From JAEUPI01 sp046348365 (GTDB lineage: Bacteria > Pseudomonadota > Gammaproteobacteria > Burkholderiales > Burkholderiaceae_C): a DNA stretch of 64,000 nt. The notes under the pieces were generated by a model that was given only the letters and a program-made list of their open reading frames with translations, made no database searches and was not told the DNA's origin. Of this stretch, positions 16,979-24,180 are shown in pieces; the first letter of the stretch is position 1, and each line of letters opens with the position of its first letter. The stretch lies in assembly GCA_046348365.1 (NCBI GenBank), contig JAXMEL010000001.1, positions 496,001 to 560,000 on the forward strand, in the 5' to 3' direction. The translations under genes were made by a program, and so were the position numbers.

Positions 16979-17842
16979 ATGAACACACTCGACAGCTTCC
17001 TCGAGCAAGCCTGGACCGACCACGCCGAGCACGCGGCCGCAGTCGCCGCGCGCCTGCCGGACGCGCTGCCGCTGGTGCAGGACGACGACGGCGTCATGCG
17101 CCTGGCTGCCCTCGCCCACCATGTGTGGGGCGAACACCTGAAGCGCTGGCACGAGGGGCTGGCCTTCCTCGTGCAGTTGCGGGATCGACGCGTGGCGGGC
17201 GCCGACGGCTCGGCCTCGATCGCACGCTGCCGGGCCAGTCTGGCCCTCAGTGGCGGTGTGGCCGATGAACGCGCGGCGATGACCACCAGTGACCGATGCC
17301 GGGTGAGCGCGATGGCCGCCGGCAATCTGGCTGCTGCCGATGCCCGCCGTGCCTCGGAGCTGCTGCGCGATGCCGTCGCCCGCGCGGGCGATCTGCCCGA
17401 CGACGACCCCGGCGTGCGCGCCGTGGCGGCCAACAGCAACAACATCGCTGCAACGCTGCGAGACCTTGCGCCGCTGCCACCCGAGCCGCGCGAGTTGATG
17501 CTGCGCGCGGCGGAGGTGGCCCGTGCGCACTGGCAACGCGCCGGCACATGGCTCGAAGTGGAGCGCGCCGAGTATCGGCTGGCCATGTGCCGGCTGGCCG
17601 CCGGGGAGCCGGCGCAAGCGCTCCGGCACGCGCGGCGCTGCGAGTCAATCGTCCGCGAGCATGGTCCAGCGCCCTTGGAGATGTTCTTCGCCGCTGAAGC
17701 GCTCTGTCTGCCGGCGCGCGCAGTGGGCGACAGCGAAACCCACGCGGCTGCGTTGGGCACGGCGCGGCAGGCATTCGACGCGCTGGCGCCGAGCGACCAG
17801 GCTTGGTGCCGCCCCACGCTGGACAAGCTCAACGCGTCCTGA
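16979..17842 (+). CDS. Conserved hypothetical helical protein
   Basis: A 287-residue, almost entirely helical protein with many Ala, Arg and Glu residues. Segments such as AAEVARAHWQRAGTWLEVERAEYRLAMCRLAAGEPAQALRHA suggest tetratricopeptide-like helical hairpins in the second half. HAEHAAAVAARL and WGEHLKRWHEGLAFLVQL lie near the N-terminus. It has no signal peptide or membrane segment. I do not recognise the family. It lies 12 bp upstream of a LysE exporter gene on the same strand and may share its transcript. Confidence 0.7.
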   Translation: MNTLDSFLEQAWTDHAEHAAAVAARLPDALPLVQDDDGVMRLAALAHHVWGEHLKRWHEGLAFLVQLRDRRVAGADGSASIARCRASLALSGGVADERAAMTTSDRCRVSAMAAGNLAAADARRASELLRDAVARAGDLPDDDPGVRAVAANSNNIAATLRDLAPLPPEPRELMLRAAEVARAHWQRAGTWLEVERAEYRLAMCRLAAGEPAQALRHARRCESIVREHGPAPLEMFFAAEALCLPARAVGDSETHAAALGTARQAFDALAPSDQAWCRPTLDKLNAS

Positions 17843-17854
17843 CAACAACACACC

Positions 17855-18469
17855 ATGATCAGCATCGAATTCCTCGTCACGTCCCTGGTCGTCGTGCTGA
17901 TTCCCGGCACCGGGGTCATCTACACCGTGTCGACCGGGTTGGTGCAGGGCCGGGCGGCGAGCATCTACGCGAGCCTGGGCTGCACGGCCGGGATCGTTCC
18001 CCATCTGGCGGCAACCGTTCTCGGCCTCGCGGCCGTGATGCACACCAGCGCGCTGGCGTTCCAGCTGCTCAAGTACGCCGGTGTGGCCTATCTCTTCTAC
18101 GTGGCCTACGCCACCTGGCGCGACGAGTCGGCGTTCGCGGTCGACGGCAGCATGCGCCGGGCCAGCGCGTCGGGCATCGTCGTCAAGGCCTTCCTGCTCA
18201 ACATCCTGAACCCCAAGCTCACGATCTTCTTCCTTGCGTTCCTGCCCCAGTTCGTCGAGCCCGGCGCTGCGCAGCCGCTGGTTCAGCTGCTCACGCTGAG
18301 CGGCATCTTCATGGCCATGACCTTCGCTGTCTTCGTGGTCTATGGCTTCGTGGCGCATGCGTTCCGGCGCTACGTGATGGAATCCGCGTCGGTGCAACGC
18401 TGGCTTCGCTACGGCTTCGCCGCCGCGTTCGCCGGCCTTGGCGCCAAGCTGGCGGCCAGCGAGAAGTGA
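17855..18469 (+). CDS. LysE/RhtB family amino-acid exporter
   Basis: Inner-membrane exporter of 204 residues with about six hydrophobic segments. Family landmarks are the N-terminal LVVVLIPGTGVIYTVSTGLVQGR (Pro-Gly motif), YAGVAYLFYVAYATWR and NILNPKLTIFFLAFLPQFV. Members export amino acids such as homoserine, threonine or lysine; the substrate here cannot be read from sequence. A second full-length paralogue (29830-30441) and a broken third copy (19394-19494) are also in the window. Confidence 0.88.
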   Translation: MISIEFLVTSLVVVLIPGTGVIYTVSTGLVQGRAASIYASLGCTAGIVPHLAATVLGLAAVMHTSALAFQLLKYAGVAYLFYVAYATWRDESAFAVDGSMRRASASGIVVKAFLLNILNPKLTIFFLAFLPQFVEPGAAQPLVQLLTLSGIFMAMTFAVFVVYGFVAHAFRRYVMESASVQRWLRYGFAAAFAGLGAKLAASEK

Positions 18470-18543
18470 CGCTGGGTGAAGTGCCACGCCGTGATGGTTC
18501 ATGCGCCCGCGAACAACACGGTACACGCAACCCCGGAGACTGC

Positions 18544-18960
18544 ATGAAGATCATCGTCTCGACCATCGTCCAGGCACCGTTGCACGAAGTCTGGCGCGCG
18601 TACACCACGCCCGAAGACATCAAGCGCTGGAATGCGGCGTCACCGGATTGGCACACCACCGCAGCGTCGGTGGACCTTCGCCCGGGCGGCAAGTTCTCGT
18701 CGCGGATGGAAGCCAAGGACGGCTCCTTCGGTTTCGACTTCGCGGGCGAATACACGCGGGTCGTGCCGCATCAGCTGATCGAGTACGCATTCGGAGATCG
18801 CATGGCGGTGGTCGAGTTCGCCGACGGCGCGCAGGGCGTGACCGTGACCGTTGCGTTCGACAGCGAGCCCACGCACTCCGAGGAACAGCAGCGCACCGGT
18901 TGGCAAGCCATCCTCGAGAGCTTCGCCCGCCACGTGAAGGGCAATCTGGCGTCGCAGTGA
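18544..18960 (+). CDS. SRPBCC / AHSA1-like domain protein
   Basis: A 138-residue single-domain protein of the START-like fold (AHSA1 group). It opens with IVSTIVQAPLHEVWRAYTTPEDIKRW, the classic first strand and helix. It continues with DLRPGGKFSSRMEAKDGSFGFDFAGEYTRVVPHQLIEYAF and ends in the long C-terminal helix GWQAILESFARHVKG. Such proteins bind small hydrophobic ligands and the role is unknown. The ATG is preceded by a weak GGAG. It is transcribed with the LysE gene 74 bp upstream, perhaps independently. Confidence 0.85.
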   Translation: MKIIVSTIVQAPLHEVWRAYTTPEDIKRWNAASPDWHTTAASVDLRPGGKFSSRMEAKDGSFGFDFAGEYTRVVPHQLIEYAFGDRMAVVEFADGAQGVTVTVAFDSEPTHSEEQQRTGWQAILESFARHVKGNLASQ

Positions 18961-19005
18961 AGCGTGCCGCCGGCGCTGCCGCCTCCAAGTAGCGCTGCGG
19001 CATTC

Positions 19006-19332
19006 ATGAAGTACTGGCACCGTTGCCTCATCGCTTCAGCGCTATCGAGCGCAGCCGCGGTCGGCCTGCAAACCGTTCAACTGCCGGTCGCTCTTCCGCA
19101 CGCGCTCATGGCCGCCGCCGAGGTCGTGGCATCGCCGGGTGAGTTCCTCTGGTGGTCCACGCTCGGCGGCGCCTTCGCCGGCCGGCCCACGGGCGCCGCG
19201 GGCCACCTGATCTGGGTCGCGGGCTCTGCGGCATTCTGGTTCGTCGCCGCGTGGGCCGTCGGCGCAGTGCTCGCGCGGCTGGTCTCGGGAGCACGGCATC
19301 GAGAGGGCGATGCCCGAAACCCCGGCAGGTGA
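19006..19332 (+). CDS. Small membrane protein, hypothetical
   Basis: A 108-residue protein with three likely hydrophobic segments: CLIASALSSAAAVGLQTVQL, VALPHALMAAAEVVASPGEFLWW and AGSAAFWFVAAWAVGAVLARLV. I chose the ATG at 19006 (MKYWHR) over 18964 because it starts just before the first hydrophobic stretch. No family recognised. Confidence 0.55.
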   Translation: MKYWHRCLIASALSSAAAVGLQTVQLPVALPHALMAAAEVVASPGEFLWWSTLGGAFAGRPTGAAGHLIWVAGSAAFWFVAAWAVGAVLARLVSGARHREGDARNPGR

Positions 19333-19393
19333 GCGCGCTGCCCAGCGACAGGCATCTATCATCCGGCAGCGGCATACACGCACCGACGCCTTC

Positions 19394-19494
19394 ATGATCT
19401 CGACGCCATCGTTCATCGTCTTCATCGCAGCAGCGCTGGTGCTGGCCCTCACGCCGGGGCCGAACATGATCTACCTGATCTCGCGCTCCGGCAG
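19394..19494 (+). pseudogene. Truncated LysE/RhtB exporter gene, N-terminal remnant
   Basis: The frame MISTPSFIVFIAAALVLALT continues PGPNMIYLISRS, an intact first helix and Pro-Gly motif of a LysE/RhtB exporter. The similarity stops at about residue 32, and the frame runs into unrelated Arg-rich sequence and ends at 19543, inside the next gene. The remaining roughly 170 residues are absent. The start codon and N-terminus look undamaged, so this seems to be a deletion whose right edge lies just before the following gene. It differs from the two complete LysE genes here, so it is a third family member. Confidence 0.7.
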
Positions 19495-19518
19495 CCGCGA
19501 TCGGCCTCGCAAGCGCAG

Positions 19519-19830
19519 ATGGCCAGCACGCGTGACGACGTGATCGAGGCCGTGGCGCGAGCGTTCGCGCCGGCCGATCGGGCGCCGGTGCTCGAGGCGC
19601 TCGACCACTACGGCACCGAACCGCACGAGCGCGAACGCGAGCGTGTGCAGATCGCGATCCTCGAGCTGGCCGCGGGTGACCGGCAGGTGCTGTCGCAGAT
19701 GGTGCAGGCGGCCAAGCGCGACTACCGCGACGTGCTCATGTGGGCCGACGCCGGCCCGATGACAGCGGAAGAAGGCGCGCGGCAGCAGGCAGCGGCGCGC
19801 GACATCATCGAGCGCTGGGGCAAGCCATGA
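19519..19830 (+). CDS. Hypothetical protein, 103 residues
   Basis: A charged, soluble helical protein. Landmarks are TRDDVIEAVARAFAPADRAP, VLEALDHYGTEPHERERERV and QIAILELAAGDRQVLSQMV, followed by AAKRDYRDVLMWADAG. Codon use and the absence of low-complexity sequence suggest a real gene. Its ATG lies 25 bases after the point where the LysE remnant loses similarity. I do not recognise a family with certainty. Confidence 0.65.
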   Translation: MASTRDDVIEAVARAFAPADRAPVLEALDHYGTEPHERERERVQIAILELAAGDRQVLSQMVQAAKRDYRDVLMWADAGPMTAEEGARQQAAARDIIERWGKP

Positions 19831-19895
19831 GCGCGGCTCGTTGCCGCAGCCGGCCTGATTCGCCATACTGCGGCGAAGGCCGCAAGGAGACCGCC

Positions 19896-20363
19896 ATGCC
19901 GACTGCGTACTCGATACACGCGATGCCGCTGCGCTTCGTCGCGGGCATCGCCATGGCTCTCGCCGTGGGCGCGGCACACGGTGCCGACGGCAAGATCCAG
20001 CCCGGCCAGTGGCGCACCACCGATACCGTGCTCGAGATGAGCAACCCGCTGCTGCCGCCGGAGGCCGTGGCCCGCCGCAAGGCCAAGCCGGTCGTCGCCG
20101 AGTACTGCGTGCGTTCCGACGATCTTCTCGAGCTCGTGGTCGGCAAGGACCAGGCCGGCCTCTGCGAAGGCACCGTGAAGACGAGCGGCGGCCGCATCAG
20201 CGGCACGCGCAAATGCAGCGGCGGCAAGACCACGCGCACCATCGAGGGCACCTACTCGGCGACGAAGATCGACACCCAGCGCGAGGTGCAGCTGCAAACC
20301 GCCCAGGGCACGGCGCTTACCAAGTCGCACGTCGTCAGCGAGCGGATCGGTGAATGCCAGTGA
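19896..20363 (+). CDS. DUF3617 domain secreted protein (first of two)
   Basis: A 155-residue exported protein. The leader reaches AVGAAHGA. The mature part begins DGKIQPGQWRTTDTVLEM and contains two pairs of spaced cysteines (EYCVRSDDLL, GLCEGTVK, RKCSGGKT, IGECQ), as in DUF3617 proteins, which are periplasmic and of unknown role. The ATG is supported by AAGGAG eight bases upstream. A divergent paralogue starts 17 bp after this stop. Confidence 0.8.
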   Translation: MPTAYSIHAMPLRFVAGIAMALAVGAAHGADGKIQPGQWRTTDTVLEMSNPLLPPEAVARRKAKPVVAEYCVRSDDLLELVVGKDQAGLCEGTVKTSGGRISGTRKCSGGKTTRTIEGTYSATKIDTQREVQLQTAQGTALTKSHVVSERIGECQ

Positions 20364-20380
20364 TCAATCGGGAGGCATCG

Positions 20381-20827
20381 ATGACTGAATCGCGTATCGG
20401 GCTCGGAGCCCGTGGCCGGCAGGCGCTTGGCGTTGCAGTGCTTGCCTCGCTCGCGGCCACCGCAGCGCTGGCGGCGGAGCTGCCGGCGTTTCGGCGCGGG
20501 ATGTGGGAGTTCCAGCGCAGCATCGCCGCACCCGGCCCGGGCAGCGAGCAGGCAGCCATGGCGAGCAAGAAGTGCACCGACCCGTCGGCCGACATGAAGC
20601 GCATGAACGCGATGCTCACGGCGCAAGGCTGCACGATCTCGGAGCTCACGGCCAAGGGCAACGTCTACACCTTCTCGTCGCAGTGCCAGCTGCAGGGCAT
20701 CTCGTCGCAGACGCGAAGCGTCATCACCGTCGAAAGCGACAGCGCCTACACGGTGCAGGTCACCGGCACCACGGCCGGCAAGGCGACGAACGAGCTGCTC
20801 AAGGCCCGGCGGGTTGGCGACTGCTGA
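20381..20827 (+). CDS. DUF3617 domain secreted protein (second of two)
   Basis: A 148-residue exported paralogue of the preceding gene. The leader ends near ALAAELP. The mature domain begins FRRGMWEFQRSIAAPGPGSE and has Cys at SKKCTDPS, QGCTISEL, SSQCQLQG and VGDC. I chose the ATG at 20381 (MTESRIG) because GGGAGG lies six bases upstream; a start at 20354 would overlap the previous gene. Tandem DUF3617 genes suggest duplication followed by divergence. Confidence 0.8.
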   Translation: MTESRIGLGARGRQALGVAVLASLAATAALAAELPAFRRGMWEFQRSIAAPGPGSEQAAMASKKCTDPSADMKRMNAMLTAQGCTISELTAKGNVYTFSSQCQLQGISSQTRSVITVESDSAYTVQVTGTTAGKATNELLKARRVGDC

Positions 20828-20834
20828 TGCCGCA

Positions 20835-21182
20835 GTGAGCTTCGCGTCGCACGAGGCGTATTTCGCCGGTGTGCCGCCGGCCGTGCGCTCGCGGCTGCAG
20901 GCCATCCAGGCCCGCGTGGAATCGCTGCTGCCCGAGGCCCGGCGCTGCATCGGCTACGGCATGCCCGCGTTCAGGGGCCGGCGCATCTTCTTCTACTTCG
21001 CCGCGTTCAAGAAGCACATCGGCGTCTATCCGCCGGTGCGGCACGATGCCGCACTGATCGCCGAGCTGCAGCCGTATCGGGGCCCGAAGGGCAACCTGTC
21101 GTTCCCGCTCGAGCAGCCGCTGCCGATCGAGCTGATCGGCCGCGTGGCCGTGGCGCTGCATCGCGAGATCGAGCAAGAGTGA
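20835..21182 (+). CDS. DUF1801 / YdhG-like protein
   Basis: A 115-residue protein of the DUF1801 (YdhG/YjbR-like, iron-chaperone frataxin-like fold) group. Landmarks are the N-terminal helix VRSRLQAIQARVESLLPEAR and the conserved IGYGMPAFRGRRIFFYFAAF. KKHIGVYPPVRHD follows, then GPKGNLSFPLEQPLPIELIGRVA. The start is taken as GTG at 20835 because the family begins shortly before SHEAYF and an earlier TTG would overlap the DUF3617 gene. The biological role is not known. Confidence 0.8.
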   Translation: MSFASHEAYFAGVPPAVRSRLQAIQARVESLLPEARRCIGYGMPAFRGRRIFFYFAAFKKHIGVYPPVRHDAALIAELQPYRGPKGNLSFPLEQPLPIELIGRVAVALHREIEQE

Positions 21183-21188
21183 CGGACC

Positions 21189-21710
21189 GTGGACGTCCGC
21201 CCCGCCACACCCGCCGACGCGCATGCGATCGCGCAGATTCACGTGCGCACGTGGCAGGAGGCGTATGCCCGCATCGTGCCGGCCGACTACCTGGCTGCGC
21301 TCGCGGTCGACAAGCGCGAGGCCTATTGGCGCGCGAGCATCGTCGCCGGCACGCCGTGCGTGCTGGTGTGCTGCGACGGCAGCGAGATGCTGGGCTGGAT
21401 CGCATTCGCAGCGTCGCGCGACGCCGGCGCCGCGCCCACCACGGCCGAGGTGTGGGCGTTCTACGTGGCCGCGCAGCACTGGGGCCGCGGCGTCGGCCGC
21501 GCGCTGTGGCACGCAACGCATGCACGGCTGCAACGCGACGGCTACCGCGAGGTGGGGCTCTGGGCCTTCCCTGAAAACGAACGCGCCGGCCGCTTCTATC
21601 GCACGATCGGCTTCGAGGCGCAGCCCGATACCGCCAAGCAGTTCGAGCTCGGCGGCGCGATGCTCAACGAGATCCGCTACGCGCGTGCGATCGATGCGGC
21701 CGCGAGCTGA
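21189..21710 (+). CDS. GNAT family N-acetyltransferase
   Basis: A 173-residue acetyltransferase. It starts at a GTG (VDVRPATPADAHAIAQIHVR), typical of the family's first strand and helix. WQEAYARIVPADYLAAL follows, as in the subgroup that often sits beside small housekeeping genes. The acetyl-CoA loop is AQHWGRGVGRALWHATHARL, followed by WAFPENERAGRFYRTIGFEA. Substrate unknown. Six bases separate it from the DUF1801 gene. Confidence 0.87.
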   Translation: MDVRPATPADAHAIAQIHVRTWQEAYARIVPADYLAALAVDKREAYWRASIVAGTPCVLVCCDGSEMLGWIAFAASRDAGAAPTTAEVWAFYVAAQHWGRGVGRALWHATHARLQRDGYREVGLWAFPENERAGRFYRTIGFEAQPDTAKQFELGGAMLNEIRYARAIDAAAS

Positions 21711-21759
21711 CGCGGGACGCGACACAATCGCCCCCGTTGCTCGTTGCGGGAGAAGCCCG

Positions 21760-22071
21760 ATGCAGATCCACGGCGCCTGCCGTTGCGGCGCCATCGCGGG
21801 CCTCGTCGCCGCGCTGGCCGGCTGCTACGAGGCGCGTCGCGCCGACCACGCCACGCTCGAGATCTCGGCCGCGGGCGAGTACCGGCTGCAGGGCCGGAGC
21901 GTGGCGGCGCCGGCGCTGCAGGCCGCCGTGCAGGCGGTGCCGCATGGCGGCGCGAATCTCGTGGTGGAGATCAAGGCCTCGCCACGCGCCGAGGTGTCGA
22001 GCGTGCAGGCCGCCGTGCAGGCGGTGAAGGCCGCGCACGCGCAGGTGGCCTTCGGCGCGTCTGCGCCCTGA
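21760..22071 (+). CDS. Lipoprotein with ExbD/TolR-like periplasmic domain
   Basis: A 103-residue protein. LVAALAGC near residue 22 looks like a lipobox. The rest resembles the periplasmic domain of ExbD/TolR: ATLEISAAGEYRLQGRSVA, then ALQAAVQAVPHGGANLVVEI, then a second VQAAVQAVKAAHAQVAFG. There is no N-terminal transmembrane helix with the conserved Asp, so it cannot be a working stator subunit. No exbB or tonB gene is next to it. Function unknown. Confidence 0.55.
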   Translation: MQIHGACRCGAIAGLVAALAGCYEARRADHATLEISAAGEYRLQGRSVAAPALQAAVQAVPHGGANLVVEIKASPRAEVSSVQAAVQAVKAAHAQVAFGASAP

Positions 22072-22131
22072 CCCGGGCCTCGCCGACGCGGGCTGACAAT
22101 ATCGCGTATCGCCACGAACCAAGACGCGCGC

Positions 22132-22578
22132 ATGCCCGCCATCTGGAAGACCCCGATCACCGTCGACTACCTCACGAGCGTCCACGTGAACACCTCGGTG
22201 GCGCACCTGGGCATCGAGTTCGTCGAGGTCGGCGACGATTTCATTCGCGCGCGCGTGCCGGTCGATGCGCGCACCGTGCAGCCCTATGGCCTGCTGCACG
22301 GCGGCGTCTCGGTGGTGCTGGCCGAGACGCTGGGCTCGTGCTGTGCGGCGAGCGCCTGCCCGCAGGGCCATCGCGCCGTGGGGCTCGAGGTCAACGCCAA
22401 CCATCTGCGCAGCGCAACTTCCGGCTGGGTCACCGGCACGGCGAAGCCGGTGCACGTCGGCGGCGCCACGCATGTGTGGCAGATCGAGATGGTCGACGAC
22501 GACGGCCGCCTCACCTGCATCTCGCGCATCACGATGGCCATCCTCGGGCCGCGGCCGGGGCGCGCCGCGACCGCCTGA
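22132..22578 (+). CDS. Hotdog-fold thioesterase, PaaI/MenI-like
   Basis: A 148-residue acyl-CoA thioesterase of the hotdog fold. The core YGLLHGGVSVVLAETLGSCCA holds the conserved HGG and the Glu used for catalysis. LEVNANHLRSATSGWVTGTAKPVHVGG and VWQIEMVDDDGRLTCISRIT complete the sheet. This pattern fits the PaaI/YdiI group, which hydrolyses phenylacetyl-CoA- or dihydroxynaphthoyl-CoA-like substrates; the actual substrate is undetermined. It stands alone with no pathway neighbours. Confidence 0.88.
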   Translation: MPAIWKTPITVDYLTSVHVNTSVAHLGIEFVEVGDDFIRARVPVDARTVQPYGLLHGGVSVVLAETLGSCCAASACPQGHRAVGLEVNANHLRSATSGWVTGTAKPVHVGGATHVWQIEMVDDDGRLTCISRITMAILGPRPGRAATA

Positions 22579-22603
22579 GACACCTGCCCACGACTGTGCA
22601 ACG

Positions 22604-23065
22604 ATGAACGGGCGCGCGCTCCGGGCCGTGGCGGCGTTCGAGGCGGCCAAGGGCGTGATCGTGCTCGCGGCCGCATCGGGCCTGCTCGCGCTGATCCATC
22701 GCGACGTGCATGCCGCCGCGGCCACGCTCATCGAGCACCTGCACCTGAACCCGGCGTCGCACTACCCCCGCGTCTTTCTCGACGCGGCCGAGCATCTGCA
22801 GGATGCACGGCTGCTGCTGCTGGCCGCGGGCGCGGCGGTGTATGCCGCGGTGCGCCTCGCCGAGGCATATGGCCTGTGGTACGGCAGGGCCTGGGCCGAG
22901 GTGCTGGCCGCCGCGAGCGGCGCGATCTACGTGCCGTTCGAGGTGTGGGAGTTCTTTCGCCGCCCGACGGTGCACGGTGGCGTGCTGTTCGTGCTGAACG
23001 TGGCGATCGTCGCGCTGACGGTGCGCGCGCTGCAACAGCGCCGGCGAATCGCGCCCGTGTCTTGA
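22604..23065 (+). CDS. DUF2127 membrane protein
   Basis: A 153-residue inner-membrane protein of the DUF2127 family. It has the N-terminal AVAAFEAAKGVIVLAAASGL and a His-containing loop (HLHLNPASHYPRVFLDAAEH). The pattern of helices AARLLLLAAGAAVYAAVRLAEAYGLWYGRAWAEVLA follows and ends in RPTVHGGVLFVLNVAIVALTV. About four transmembrane helices. Function unknown. It is 25 bp downstream of the thioesterase gene. Confidence 0.83.
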   Translation: MNGRALRAVAAFEAAKGVIVLAAASGLLALIHRDVHAAAATLIEHLHLNPASHYPRVFLDAAEHLQDARLLLLAAGAAVYAAVRLAEAYGLWYGRAWAEVLAAASGAIYVPFEVWEFFRRPTVHGGVLFVLNVAIVALTVRALQQRRRIAPVS

Positions 23066-23142
23066 GGCCGTGATGCCGGGGCGCCGCTGCGGCGCCTCGC
23101 TATCATGCCGCCGCCCGCCAGGCCACCGCACGGAGGCGCACC

Positions 23143-23487
23143 TTGTACGAGGCCAAGCACCAGTCCCCGCTCACCCGCGCCGGCTTCGCCACGCGTCTCG
23201 CCGCGCATGCCGCTATCGCCGCGGCGCTGCTGGTGAGCTCGCTCGGCGTGGGCATGCTCGGCTACCACCTGCTGGAGCGGCTGCCGTGGCTCGACGCGTT
23301 TCTCAACGCGGCCATGCTGCTCGGCGGCATGGGGCCGGTGGACGCGCCGCACACGCCGGGCGGCAAGCTCTTCGCCGGCCTGTATGCGCTGTATGCGGGG
23401 CTGGTGTTCCTGGTCACCGCGGCGATCGTGTTCACGCCGGTGCTGCACCGGCTGCTGCACCGGTTCCACTTCAGCGAGCGGTTGTGA
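23143..23487 (+). CDS. Small integral membrane protein
   Basis: A 114-residue protein with two long hydrophobic segments (HAAIAAALLVSSLGVGMLGYHL and LFAGLYALYAGLVFLVTAAIVF). Between them is a loop LNAAMLLGGMGPVDAPHTPGG, and a His-rich tail LHRLLHRFHFSERL follows. The loop between two helices recalls the re-entrant pore region of two-helix ion channels, but the selectivity sequence is not there. The start is a TTG preceded by GGAGG. Specific function unknown. Confidence 0.65.
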   Translation: MYEAKHQSPLTRAGFATRLAAHAAIAAALLVSSLGVGMLGYHLLERLPWLDAFLNAAMLLGGMGPVDAPHTPGGKLFAGLYALYAGLVFLVTAAIVFTPVLHRLLHRFHFSERL

Positions 23488-23523
23488 TCGGCTGCGCGAT
23501 GCTGTCGATAGAATTCCGCCGCC

Positions 23524-24180
23524 ATGTCAGGCTCGTTCCCAATCTTCGATGGCGTTGTCGAAACGCTGATCGGCTGGATGGCGCCCGAGCTGGCACTGGA
23601 TATCGGCGCCGGTGAGGGCAAGTACGGGCGCATGATCGCCCGCGCGACGCCGAGCTGCGCCATCGCGGCGATCGAGGTGCATTCGGAGTACATCCAACGC
23701 TTCGACCTTCACTCGCTGTATGCGCGCGTCGAGCACGTCGACGCCACGCAATGGTGGCGCGACAACGCCGACGAGACATTCGATGTCGTCGTGGCCGGCA
23801 ATCTGCTGCAGATGCTGCCCAAGAGCGCAGGCCTGGATCTGATCAACGCGCTGGTCTACCGCTGCGCGTGGCTCGTGCTACTGCTGCCGGAATTCGTGAT
23901 CCAGGGCGCGCTCGACGGCACGGCGGCCAACGTGCACCGGGCGGTCTGGAGCGAGCGCGATCTGCACTGGCACGATCTATGGGCCTGGGACAACACGCGC
24001 TCCACCACGCTGGCGCTGCTGCGCGGATACCAGCCCTCGGCATTGACGATCGACGAGCTGGTGCGCCGTGTCAACGAGGGCGCGCTGCCCGTTCGCGACT
24101 TCGACGGCCAGACCGTCGTCCGCAACTGCCGCTTGCGCCTCGTGGACCATTCGCGCGAGGTGGCCTACCGGCCGCGGTGA
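23524..24180 (+). CDS. Class I SAM-dependent methyltransferase-like protein
   Basis: A 218-residue Rossmann-fold protein. Motif I is LALDIGAGEGKYGRMIA (residues 24-40), followed by an acidic end of strand 2 (IAAIEVHSEYI) and the strand-4 region TFDVVVAGNLLQMLPK. This is the SAM-binding core of a class I methyltransferase. The C-terminal half (WHDLWAWDNTRSTTLALLRG) would give substrate specificity. Its stop overlaps the start of the glycosyltransferase gene by four bases, so the two are translationally coupled and probably act on the same acceptor. Confidence 0.8.
   Translation: MSGSFPIFDGVVETLIGWMAPELALDIGAGEGKYGRMIARATPSCAIAAIEVHSEYIQRFDLHSLYARVEHVDATQWWRDNADETFDVVVAGNLLQMLPKSAGLDLINALVYRCAWLVLLLPEFVIQGALDGTAANVHRAVWSERDLHWHDLWAWDNTRSTTLALLRGYQPSALTIDELVRRVNEGALPVRDFDGQTVVRNCRLRLVDHSREVAYRPR

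Noticed and set aside
23143..23487. Small membrane protein as a potassium channel
   Set aside because: Two helices and a loop are present, but the loop has no TVGYG-like selectivity filter, so I left it as an unassigned membrane protein.
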